From assembly GCA_028583405.1 (NCBI GenBank), contig JAPTMU010000036.1:752001-816000 (forward strand): a stretch of DNA of 64,000 nucleotides. The letters are read 5' to 3'. The notes below the pieces were generated by a model that ran no database searches, was not told the origin of the DNA, and was given only the letters and a program-made list of their open reading frames with translations. The DNA comes from Pogonophryne albipinna. Its lineage: Eukaryota; Chordata; Actinopteri; Perciformes; Artedidraconidae. Shown here piece after piece: positions 54,711 to 64,000 of the stretch; positions within the stretch are counted from its first letter, which is position 1, and the number at the start of each line of letters is the position of its first letter. A program made the translations under genes and the position numbers.

Positions 54711-56279
54711 CAGTGGGGCAAAAAAGTATTTAGTCAGCCACCAATTGTGCAAGTTCTCCCACTTAAAAAGATGAGAGAGGCCTGTAATTTTCACCCTAGG
54801 TACACTTCAACTATGAGAGACAGAATGGGGGGAAAGAATCCAGGAAATCACATTGTAGGATTTTTAATGAATTAATTGGTAAATTCCTCGGTAAAATAAG
54901 TATTTGGTCACCTACAAACAAACAAGATTTCTGGCTCTCACAGACCTGTAACTTCTTCTTTAAGAGCCTCCTCTGTCCTCCACTCGTTAACTGTATTAAT
55001 GGCACTTGTTTGAACTCGTTATCAGTATAAAAGACACCTGTCCACAACCTCAAACAGTCACACTCCAAACTCCACTATGACCAAGACCAAAGAGCTGTCA
55101 AAGGACACCATAAACAAAATTGTAGACCTGCACCAGGCTGGGAAGACTGAATCTGCAATAGGTAAGCAGCTTGGTGTGAAGAAATCAACTGTGGGAGCAA
55201 TTATTAGAAAATGGAAGACATACAAGACCACTGATAATCTCCCTCGATCTGGGGCTCCACGCAAGATCTCACCCCGTGGGGTCAAAATGATCACAAGAAC
55301 GGTGAGCAAAAATCCCAGAACCACACGGGTGGACCTAGTCAATGACCTGCAGAGAGCTGGGACCAAAGTAACAAAGGCTACCATCAGTAACACACTACGC
55401 CGCCAGGGGCTCAAATCCTGCGGTGCCAGACGTGTCCCCCTGCTCAAGCCAGTACATGTCCAGGCCCGTCTGAAGTTTGCTAGAGAGCATTTAGATGATC
55501 CAGAAGAGGATTGGGAGAATGTCATATTGTCATATGGTCAGATGAAACCAAAATAGAACTTTTTGGTAAAAACTCAACAAGACGTGTTTGGAGGAGAAAG
55601 AATGCTGAGTTGCATCCAAAGAACACCATACCTACTGTGAAACATGGGGGTGGAAACATCATGCTTTGGGGCTGTTTTTCTGCAAAGGGACCAGGACGAC
55701 TGATCCGTGTAAAGGAAAGAATGAATGGGGCCATGTATCGTGAGATTTTGAGTGACAACCTCCTTCCATCAGCAAGGGCATTGAAGATGAAACGTGGCTG
55801 GGTGTTTCAGCATGACAATGATCCCAAACACACCGCCCGGGCAACGAAGGAGTGGCTTTGTAAGAAGCATTTCAAGGTCCTGGAGTGGCCTAGCCAGTCT
55901 CCAGATCTCAACCCCATAGAAAATCTTTGGAGGGAGTTGAAAGTCTGTGTTGCATGGAGGAATGGGCCAAAATACCAGCAACAGTGTGTGAAAACCTTGT
56001 TAAGACTTACAGAAAACGTTTGACCTCTGTCATTGCCAACACAGGGTATATAACAAAGTATTGAGATGAACTTTTGTTATTGACCAAATACTTATTTTCC
56101 ACCATAATTTGCAAATAAATTCTTTAAAAATCAGACAATGTGATTTTCTGGATTTTTTTTTTTCTCATTTTGTCTCTCATAGTTGAGGTATACCTAGGAT
56201 GAAAATTACAGGCCTCTCATCTTTTAAGTGGGAGAACTTGCACAATTGGTGGCTGACTAAATACTTTTTTGCCCCACTG
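54711..56279 (+). mobile_element. Tc1-like transposon, second family, 1,569 bp
   Basis: TA at 54709-54710 and 56280-56281. Ends CAGTGGGGCAAAAAAGTATT and AATACTTTTTTGCCCCACTG are perfect inverses. Inverted ends continue inward through CCCACTTAAAAAGATGAGAG on the left and its near complement (CTCTCATCTTTTAAGTGGG) on the right. Confidence 0.97.
55077..56064 (+). pseudogene. Tc1-like transposase, two frame changes
   Basis: ATG at 55077 ([20 protein letters not shown]). Residues 1-120 carry the paired helix-turn-helix ([34 protein letters not shown]). At 55521 an 8-base tandem duplication (TGTCATAT) shifts frame just before the first catalytic Asp. The gene resumes as [10 protein letters not shown], with HDNDPKHTA and [11 protein letters not shown] giving Asp and Glu, so the D-D-E triad is intact. 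After WRELKV a deletion of some 35 bases near 55950 shifts frame again, and the last frame reads [20 protein letters not shown] to the stop at 56064. Long readable frames suggest a young insertion. The enzyme would bind the inverted ends and transpose to TA sites. Confidence 0.95.
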
Positions 56280-56281
56280 TA

Positions 56282-57655
56282 TATGTTTCTTCACAGACTC
56301 AGGAAGTCCTCCAGTGGTTGAGTGTCTTATGACTGAATGCACATGCAGTATGCTTTTGTAAACATGTTTGCTCCTTATGTAGGCCTATGTATTGTATGTG
56401 TGTAGAGTCTGCCTGCACAAGGGTTTTATTATCAGCCTTACTTTACAACTTTATTATTGCTACCTTGAGTCAAAATGAGATCTTTTCAGAGGCTCACCCG
56501 AAGGTCAAACCTGACGGGATCCTCTGAATATTTAGAAGGAAACACCACAATGAGAGGCCAGAGGGCTGGACGAGAGGTGAGGAAGACCAAACGGAAGAAA
56601 AAGTGACGTTTAAAAATGATTTAGGAAGGAATGGAAAGAGGAAAAAGTCTTGAAAATGAAACCATATTACCATAGCTCAGATGTTGTAGGTTTTCTGTAG
56701 CATTAACTTGAGCTAAGTGGCTTGCAATGAAACAAATAATTTATGTTAATCTTAATCCACTTCTGAATGGTTGTTACCAAGAACATTGTTGCTTTAACTA
56801 CATTGTAATGACAAAATATTAAAATCATCAAAATAATAATGTCTTCCATGTCTTCTGAGGTTATCACTGCGTTAATAGCATTGGAACATATTACTTCCTG
56901 CCATCTTAACAATATTCTCCCAACTGTAGTTTACGCACACCTGAACATGGATTCATGTTTTCCTTCATGAGTTATCTGCACAACATTCGGATGAAAAAAA
57001 TTCCTATAGTCCTTATTCTATTTTATCAATGTCAGACGAGGATATGGTCAAAACATTTTTAATTAAGCAATCATATCTTAAAAATCCTGTGGAGGCCATT
57101 CAATTAGCTATTCAGGCCATGTAAAAGCAAAGTATGTGTGATGTTATTTAGATGTGTGAATCAATGTTTAAGACCTCTTTAAGCACGATGACTTAGACAT
57201 ACAGTATGTCAGGTAATGCTGTGCTATATATAGTGGGGTTGTGTATTGTACTGTAGCTAGATCAAAAATGTAGATAGTGTAACTTTAAAACAAATCTCAT
57301 AATACAACCAAGTGACTCTACCTGAACTCATTTTGTTGAAGCACAGAAAAACCGCAAATGTTATTCTTGAAAAGCATGGTAATTATTTCCTACTTCAGGA
57401 CATTTATGTAAACCCCGTGGTTACCCTTTAACGAAAACGCTGAAGCTTCTGCAAAAAGAGTGAGTAAGGTAACTAATTTGATCAAACTTCAGATGTGCAT
57501 TACGATTGGCTCCGTGAAGACACAAAGATGGGTATAGTGTTTCTCTCTCGTAATATATTTGAGCCTGTCTGAGGTGAAGTAATCCTTTAATGGCAGAGTA
57601 TATTCAGATATGTGTCAGGCGTAACTTCAACTGTACTTTGTTAAAGGCAGAGTAA
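56282..57655. other. No gene recognised
   Basis: AT-rich sequence up to the TAA target at 57653-57655. No supported exon. Confidence 0.5.
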
Positions 57656-59218
57656 AGCCCCGGCCACACAAGGACGATAACGGTCGTATCTGCTACAGTT
57701 CACTATCAGATAGACGGTTCGGCCACACGAGGCCGACATGGAAACGCAGAAAACGATAACGATAACGGGTCCCAAGGTGGGTAGATCTGCAAACGAAACG
57801 CTCTGGGGGGGGCAAACGGCTCCGTGTTTATGCCTATACGATAATGTCGTGATAACGTTGAAGAAATAGCCCCGCCTCTCCTGCTCAGAGATCAGCTGCT
57901 GGGCAGGAAAAGAGAGGCTCCGTTTTTTATTATTATATAGAGTCGTTATCAATTTGTTTTAAAGCTCAATAAATAACAAAGAAGACCACTTTTCTAATTT
58001 TGTCCGCAAGATTTAAACTTTAACGAACATGTTGACCTGCGAAAAAAATCTAACTGAAACTCTGCCGCACATCCCCTTGTCCCTTGGAAGAGGCGGAGAG
58101 GTGGGTGCTTTTCACCTGCTGGTGGACTACCGGAGAGATTTATAACACAAGCAAACGCTTGCCTCGGGGAGGGAGAAAAAGAGCCAGAGCGTCCACAGCG
58201 GAGAATAGACAGAAGGACAACCATGGCAACCATGTGCGGGAAGTCTTCTTCGCTGCTTTTGTGGCAGGAGTTGTTATGTTGTGTTCGTTATTCTCGCGTC
58301 CAGGAGAGAAGCTTTAAAAGGAGACTAAATTGAGTCTCTGAGAAGGTTCAAATGGTACTTTAATTAATAAAAAAGGCACGGTAATGTTACAAGCAGAATA
58401 TTGTTCGACAGAAAAGCAGCTGTCTCTGGCTCTCGCTAGCAGGTGAAGAAAGAGCCCAAACCCCTCAGGTCCCGCTGTATTTATATCCTCTGCTGGCTCC
58501 TCCCAGCGGGCCGGCTCTCCAACGTTTTAATGTCCGTTGTTTTGCATATCAGAGGATACAGACATTGTACATTCAATATATATCTAAACACGCCTTTTCT
58601 CTTCCTTAACTCTTTCATGACTTTTCATTTAACACATTCTAAACGCTGTAATCAATACTCCAAAAAATACAGGAAATACTTCACGGCAGTTTGGTTTCCG
58701 GTCGTTCCGGATGTTGTCACATGCTACCCACATCTGTAAACAATAACGTACTCAAATAAACTGTACCTTCATTTAATATTCAACAATAATATCTCGAGGT
58801 CTGTAGTTGTAGTGTTGAAATCAGTAGGTTTCGGTGTGCAACATCATATCATATCTAAATTCACCTCTATAGTAAATGGTATATTAGCCTCATGCTAAAT
58901 GCTAACCGGAGATGAAGGATTTTCAGAATAAAAGCTTAACAACTGGTTGTGCACAGGAACTTCTGGTTTTTCAGTATAAAACAGCTTTTAAACTGACGGT
59001 ATGTTTTAAGGTACATTATGCTATCAAAACATTGATTTTAATTTCTAACAGAGTACAGCGCCACTTACAGGCCCGGCATATGTAATACAGCGTCTCCAGC
59101 GCTTTCGAGCGGTCTCGTGTGAACGGACACGTTTCTGGTGCCTATTGCGTGTGGACGGAAGACTTTTTTGATATCGATTTCGGTCCATTTGCGTTATCGT
59201 CCTCGTGTGGCTCCAGCC
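57656..59218. mobile_element. MITE, Harbinger-like, TAA target duplication, split by a solo LTR
   Basis: Left GGCCACACAAGGACGATAAC and right GTTATCGTCCTCGTGTGGC are inverted repeats. TAA at 57653-57655 and 59219-59221. Without the LTR it is about 780 bp. Ends resemble 1399-1993 in the CCACAC core. Confidence 0.8.
58272..59050 (-). mobile_element. Solo LTR, copy 2, 779 bp, 4-bp target duplication
   Basis: Starts TGTTATGTTGTG, ends TTTCTAACA, and GAGT flanks at 58268-58271 and 59051-59054. In minus orientation TATAAATA is at 58485-58478 and ATTAAA at 58364-58359. It has a 38-base segment near 59003-59040 that copy 1 lacks. Confidence 0.93.
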
Positions 59219-59221
59219 TAA

Positions 59222-60143
59222 GTGGAGAGTGTCACAACAAGAGTGAGTGTAAAAACTCCTAATCTAAGTGCCAAATTAACAGTGTTATGCAGGCTTCACC
59301 AGAGAGAATACCTGCTAAACCTGATTATACCAGAAAATCCTATTACTCATTCAACTGTCAGGCAGTGTAGCATGCTTCGGCTTCCAAAGAGCTTCTCAAA
59401 GAGATTCACCACAGCGTCAAGGATTGAAGCAACATATGCACTCAAAATAAAACCACCAATTTGGCAAAACTTAAAGTGCAACTGTGCAATAGTTAGTCAT
59501 TTTCTGTAAATAGGGTTTGCCATGGAGTAAAATATGTGTGCAAAAAGGAACACTTCTTCAAGTTGTTATACTCTGTATAGTCACGATGAAAACATGATTA
59601 TGTGATCAGTAGTTGTAAGTGCTGTAGTCTGTGGGCCGGTTTTGGTTCGGGTCAGACTATACCTTCTAAAAATTGCCTTTGGGTTGAATCCGGTCATGTT
59701 TGTGCCAATTACAACAATGATCATTAGTTGAATTAAATGCAAACCTTAGTCTGTGATACAGAACACCTCACAAATGTAAATTACCATAATTTTTATTGTC
59801 TGTAGCTTCTAATGCATTTATTAAATATAATTATGTTTTATATTTTTTTTTATCGAAAGTGGAAATTCTGGTTGTCGGGTTGGGGCCGAAAACAGCTGCA
59901 ATGGTTGGGGCTCGTGTCAGGTTTGGACCTGATAGTGTTAGCCTGTTTATAGACAATAGAGAGTGCTGTGTTAAAATGGAAATGTTTCAACAAGTCCGCA
60001 CTTGAGACAAGTTAGAAATGTGTCCATTAAGTTTTTTACAAATAACCAAATGTTTTGCCTTCATCAGATACATCCATGTTGCTAAAAAAGCTACTTGTTC
60101 TTTCAATAACTGGCTGGTTAAATTTAAAACATTTAATCAGGGC
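59222..60143. other. No gene recognised
   Basis: AT-rich sequence, no supported exon or element end. Confidence 0.45.
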
Positions 60144-60355
60144 CAGTGGCGGCCGGCCCATAGGGGCGCTAGAGGTGCCGCCCCACCTCTTCCCACATTC
60201 TAGATTGTCATTAAGAAATATTTTTATTTTTATTAATTTTATGCATAATTTTTTTAATGAACAAGGTACATATTATAGTTGGTGTCAGTTAAATGTATAA
60301 TCTACGATAGAATATCGATAACAATTGTTTTACGATGTCTAAAGTTACTGATAAG
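60144..60355 (+). mobile_element. hAT-like left terminus, CAGTGGCG family
   Basis: Starts CAGTGGCGGCCGGCCCATAG. Related to the reverse strand at 46700-46761. Right end not found. The next MITE is inserted downstream. Confidence 0.5.
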
Positions 60356-60771
60356 TAGTGGCGAACCGTGTCTATCACAACTGGACCTCTGTAGACACAC
60401 ACACACACCCTCCGCCGCCAAACTGTCAATCCAAAGGTATGCTCTCATTCAGTGCAACGGCCAGGGTATTCTATCAAGGATATAGAATACCTTGGTTGAA
60501 GGATATTCTACCCAGAGACCCAGAAAAATGTCTGATTGGTTGCTTTTTTTTTCTAACACAAAAACACTGAAATGCGTAGTGCATAGACCGAGAAGGATAA
60601 ACAAATCAACGTAACACTGTAATATTACAGATCAACAACACCGATACGATTCTCATTTCTTAATTTTACATACATTTTATTTATATAATTAAATCGATTT
60701 TTTTGTTTGTTTTATCTGAGTGTTCCAGGGTATTCTCTGAATACCTTGAAGGCCCTGACGGTTCGCCACTG
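60356..60771. mobile_element. hAT MITE, 416 bp, 8-bp target duplication
   Basis: Ends TAGTGGCGAACCGT and ACGGTTCGCCACTG (first base diverged). CTGATAAG at 60348-60355 and 60772-60779. Contains an internal inverted pair around CAGGGTATTCT. Confidence 0.88.
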
Positions 60772-60828
60772 CTGATAAGTGACGTGTTTCCTGCTTGGGG
60801 TGCAGAGATATTTGCCCATAGAGTGGTG

Positions 60829-60985
60829 CAGTGACGAGTCCTAAAACCCGGAAGTGAGTTAGCATTTTACCACTTCCGGTTCCCTCGTCTCAGAGTCAAT
60901 GGGACTTCTCCATAGGATTTTGGAAAATAGCTCGAAATAAGGACTGTGGTTGACACAAATTTATGAGACAGATCACGTTTTGTTC
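60829..60985 (-). repeat. Dispersed repeat, copy 3 of 3, upstream of THAP gene
   Basis: Reverse-strand match to 675-879 and 46095-46290. It lies about 230 bases upstream of the THAP start codon, within its likely promoter region. Confidence 0.75.
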
Positions 60986-61151
60986 TACGACATTAAAGGG
61001 AAATGGAAACACTTTTCAAACTGCTTTCCATGCAACAATATTCCCATTAGGAAATGTATTTATCTAGTCTATTTCCAATGTAAACGATCGAGATACGCGA
61101 ATTTATTTTTTGAAATACGTGCCTAATGACCATGGGCGCTTCCATAGCTCC

Positions 61152-61172
61152 GGGACTTTCCCAGTGACGTCA
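61152..61172 (+). promoter_or_regulatory. Adjacent NF-kB-type and CRE-type consensus sites
   Basis: GGGACTTTCC (61152-61161) matches the NF-kB consensus and TGACGTCA (61165-61172) the full CRE palindrome, 46 bases before the THAP start codon. Sequence match only; CRE palindromes also occur by chance and in MITEs of this window. Confidence 0.4.
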
Positions 61173-61217
61173 CTGTGTGGGTACGGCTTCCTGGGCCAAA
61201 GCTCAATAACAAACAAC

Positions 61218-61670
61218 ATGGCGTGCAATGCACCAGTAGTTTACAACAAAAGAAAACGGTCGTCGTCAGGAGCGTATTGTATTGCCCCAGGCTGCACAAA
61301 TGGATTTTATACGAAGAAGGAAGAAGTACATTTCCATAGGCTGCCACTAAAGGATGAGAAGCTGCTCAAAGCATGAGTTATTTCCATGAAACGGTCCGAT
61401 CCGCCGCTGAATCAGTACGCACGTGTGTGCAGCGAACACTTTAAAAATGACGATTATGTCCACAAAATGAGGTTTGATGAGTCTGGATGCCTGGTTCAAT
61501 ACAAAACATCGGATTTAAAGCCAGGATCTGTTCCCACAATATTCGATTTCTCAACGTATGCAGTCGGGAACACCGACCGTCCCAGCACGTCGGCCGCGCA
61601 AGACAATGACAGTGTCAACAAACGTGAAGTTCGAGCCACCAAACGAGTTGCTTCAGCTGCCGAGAGAGAG
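61218..61670 (+). pseudogene. THAP-domain gene, exon 1, with stop at invariant Trp
   Basis: ATG at 61218 has a strong context (AACATGG). The THAP zinc finger (a C2-CH DNA-binding domain) begins at about residue 20: YCIAPGCTNGF gives two Cys ligands and ARVCSEHF the Cys and His, ending GSVPTIF like the family's AVPTIF box. At codon 53 (61374-61376) a TGA replaces the Trp that THAP domains conserve (LLKA-stop-VISMKR), while the frame is otherwise open for 151 codons to a GAG/gtaaat donor at 61670. A one-base TGG to TGA change explains it. Either the gene is dead, the base is an assembly or somatic error, or translation reinitiates at the Met four codons later. The downstream exon suggests a transposase-like or domesticated THAP protein. 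Confidence 0.8.
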
Positions 61671-61956
61671 GTAAATATTGCAGCACTACCAGATTACTAG
61701 CTCACACATGTATTTACTGACACAGTGTAACCTTATTAATTAACGCAATCGCGTCCAAACTAAATGGTAGCTATTATTATGACGTACAACGGAGAACTCA
61801 ACTAATTAAACTGGCATACACACGCTCATCTGTCGAAAACAGCCCTAAAAAGGCTAGTATTGCTGGACTAGGTGTTCAATGGATGGTATTGCCAAGATGT
61901 ATGAGGTGTTGGAAAATAATACAAAATATATGTCAACTGACCACTGGTACATGTGG

Positions 61957-62690
61957 ATAAAACCAAGGTAATGCTCTTTTCAAAAGCAAAAAAGACACCA
62001 GAGCCTGTTTTAGACATTGTAACTACGCAAGGAACAAAACTTGAAGTTGTTGCCTGTTATAAATACCTAGGTATCTGGCTTGATGATTGTCTCTCTTTTA
62101 AACTTCATGTCAATAACCTGCTTAAAAAACTGAGGGTTAGGCTAGGGTTCTTTTTCAGAAACAAGTCCTGTTTCTCGCTTGAGGCCAGGAAAAGGCTAGT
62201 CACTGTGACCTTTTTACCTGTGCTGGACTATGGTGATTTGTTGTATAAGAATGCACCTGCCAATTACCTGAGCAAATTGGATGCTGCGTATCACAGTGCA
62301 CTGAGATTTGTCACAAATTGTAAAGCGCTTTCACATCACTGTACACTGTATGCCAAGGCAGGTTTACCATCACTCTCTGTACGGAGGCTCAGTCACTGGT
62401 ACACTTTTATTTATAAAGCTATGTTGGGCAAACTCCCGTATTACATCTGTTCTCTGGTAAAGCAGAAAGTTGCAAGCAGCTATTGTCTGAGGTCGCAGGA
62501 TGTAGTCTTGTTAGATGTACCAAGAGTAAGGACTGTCTTGGGTAAGACAGCTTTTATGTGCGCAGCTCCACTTGCTTGGAACAGCCTACAGTCCAAATTG
62601 AAATTGAGCAATTTTATTTCTCTGAATGTTTTTAAGGCACGTCTGCACGAGATTCTTTCTGACACTATGGGTGTTTGTAAGTGTTGGTGA
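61957..62690 (+). pseudogene. LINE ORF2, C-terminal part of reverse-transcriptase polyprotein
   Basis: Open from the truncation point (DKTKVMLFSK) to TGA at 62690, about 245 residues. Recognisable are the RT thumb-side motif YKYLGIWLDDCLSFKLHVNN, FLPVLDYGDLLY, LDAAYHSALRFVTNCKALSH and a C-terminal APLAWNSLQSKLKLSNFISL. The palm YADD catalytic motif and the endonuclease are upstream and missing. The frame is unbroken, implying a recent insertion. The protein would copy its own RNA at a nicked target. The clade is inferred from the C-terminal pattern and could be L2, Rex1 or a neighbour. Confidence 0.85.
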
Positions 62691-62841
62691 ATATGTAAAT
62701 ATGATGTCCTCTATTGTTGTTTTTATGTTGTTTCTATGTTTCATGTGGAACTAAATTGATGCAGGTCTCCCTTGTAAAAGAGATCCATGATCTCAAGGGA
62801 CCTATCTGTCTAAATAAAGGTTTGAAATGAAATGAAATGAA
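61957..62841 (+). mobile_element. LINE, L2/Rex-like, 5'-truncated, 8-bp target duplication
   Basis: ACATGTGG at 61949-61956 and 62842-62849. Ends with AATAAAGG and (TGAAA)n. Same tail as 5450-5568, 38340 and 39927. 885 bp. Confidence 0.93.
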
Positions 62842-63302
62842 ACATGTGGTAGCCTGGTAGGAGTATACTTCATCAACATGACTGCCCATCCTTAGCCCTG
62901 CTTGAGTATTTTCTGAACATGTGCTTAATAATAACACAATCCTTTATAAATAATATATTTTGCTCTGAGTAATAACAGTTTGAGAGTTTGCTTAAATAGT
63001 CTTCAAAAACAAATATTTTCCTATTTTTTTTCCAACGGCCGAGATACACATAGGTCTACATAATTATAGGGCATCTCCATGGAGCTCAGGCTGATTGTTT
63101 GCTCTCTGATGGGCTGTGGTGGCTCGATCACGTTCTTTTAATTCTTAGGTTTCTATGAACAGTTTCTTTATTTTACCATTATGGAATAATCACATTGGTA
63201 AATAGTGGCGATGGGGTTTTTCCGGCCAACTTATCATAGTCATGATTTTGAATATTTCTAGTTCACCTTAACCTGTAACATATTTATATTGTTTTGTTTC
63301 AG

Positions 63303-64000
63303 GTCAAACGAGCTAGCCATACTGCTGCAGGATTGTTGTCCTGTCAGACAGAAGATACATCCTGCATAGGTGCTGATGATGCAAGTGATGATTCCCAGGT
63401 ACTGGAGGCACACACAACTAAACGTGGGCAGTCAGTGACTGTGGCCACACAGACGGAACCACTGGAACCATGCCCGTGTAAAACTGTGACTTTGGTGAGT
63501 GTGCAGACTGGGACCGATGACATTAACAACAGTCAGTTGCTCAGTCATGATCATCCATATTGCGTCAGCAGGGACATTGCAGGTGGATCCGCCACACTGG
63601 CACCTGCAGATGCAATGGCCAAAGCACCACCGAGTCCAACACCTGATGTGTCAATGCCTGAAGAAGATGCTTCCAGCTCTGGGGAGAGCATTCCAGGGAC
63701 AGAGCCTTCTTCGTCGGACTACAGCCCTAATGAAGATGACATTATACAGAATGACGGCGAAGACAGCGAGGATGATGGAGAACATTCAGTGGATGGCGGA
63801 GAAGATCCAGTGTCAGACAAAAAATATCTGGTATCCCATGCACAACTGATGAAGCTGTTTTGTGTATGCAACTTTGCCGGATGCGGAAAATGTGTGATCA
63901 GCAGGCCGTACTGTTCAGCCAAAGGCTTTGGACTGACAGTGAAAACTGACTGCATAGATGGCCATGAGTTTGTGTGGACTTCTCAACCCCTCTTAAATTG
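63303..64000 (+). CDS. THAP-domain gene, exon 2, open to the window edge
   Basis: Following a consensus acceptor, one frame (VKRASHTAAGLLSCQTEDTS) is open for all 698 bases and continues past the edge. About residues 142-175 of this exon are highly acidic (NEDDIIQNDGEDSEDDGEHS). Then comes a cysteine-rich module: LMKLFCVCNFAGCGKCV, a further Cys, and DGHEFVWTSQP. A Cys cluster ending in W-x-SQP is familiar from THAP-bearing, transposase-like proteins of fish and invertebrates (possibly Kolobok-type), which I infer from memory. With exon 1 it makes a THAP DNA-binding head, an acidic linker and a Cys-rich body, expected in the nucleus. The TGA in exon 1 questions whether it is still made. No shared frame with the other ORFs here. 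Confidence 0.7.

Larger units (their letters stand above)
61671..63302 (+). other. Intron of THAP gene, containing a LINE
   Basis: Bounded by gtaaat and a pyrimidine-rich ...tttgtttcag. Splicing here joins phase-0 codons (AERE|VKRA). The LINE at 61957-62841 lies in it. Confidence 0.75.

Noticed and set aside
61374..61376. TGA read as selenocysteine
   Set aside because: The position is a conserved Trp in THAP domains; TGG to TGA is simpler and no selenocysteine element is visible.

Overview
This window is vertebrate, almost certainly teleost fish, nuclear DNA. The evidence is its content: Tc1-like transposons with long inverted ends, hAT elements with 8-bp target duplications, a Ty3/gypsy chromovirus, a BEL-type gag relic, I/Nimb-like and L2/Rex-like LINE remnants, tRNA-headed SINEs, TWA- and TTAA-flanked MITEs and two pure (CA)~110 tracts. 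There are no operons and no prokaryotic genes. It reads as intergenic or intronic DNA made mostly of nested mobile elements. The only candidate host-type gene is a THAP-domain gene running off the right edge.

Layout. 1-9.4 kb: BED-finger/hAT relic, a TTA-flanked MITE, a direct-repeat pair, a minus-strand BEL gag relic, a TTAA-flanked MITE, a solo LTR and a CA tract. 9.4-14.5 kb: no recognisable gene or element. 14.5-28.1 kb: a decayed minus-strand chromovirus. Its pol 3' part is unique, while RT, gag, 5' LTR and flank (16635-22365) are duplicated in tandem as 22371-28077. Each unit carries its own hAT insertion, and the sister unit preserves the empty site. 28.1-29.6 kb: nothing recognised. 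29.66-32.63 kb: a large fold-back element with two 487-bp arms. 34.4-39.6 kb: a four-level nest, in which an LTR retrotransposon is broken by an I/Nimb-like LINE (itself broken by a TTAA MITE) and by a hAT that holds two related MITEs and a LINE tail. 39.6-41.3 and 54.7-56.3 kb: two dead Tc1-like transposons. 47.8-51.2 kb: a hAT shell holding a 180-bp hAT MITE, another hAT with an inner MITE, and a solo LTR. 52.0-52.9 kb: a further hAT MITE. 57.7-59.2 kb: a TAA-flanked MITE split by a solo LTR. 60.1-64 kb: hAT ends and MITE, a dispersed repeat, then the THAP gene.

How the parts relate. Most coding-like segments are dead transposon genes: frameshifts, stops and internal deletions are described per entry. 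Exact target duplications (4 bp at solo LTRs, 8 bp at hATs, TA at Tc1, TTAA and TWA at MITEs) allow relative dating by nesting. The most informative observation is that the chromovirus carries a 10-nt match between its presumed transcript start (30 nt after the TATA box) and the primer-binding position directly after the 5' LTR, as expected for Tf1/sushi-type self-priming. The second is the tandem duplication with reciprocal empty sites. The THAP gene has an open second exon to the window edge, but a TGA stands at its invariant Trp codon, so it may be a dead transposase-like gene. I found nothing that I can claim as a wholly undescribed system.
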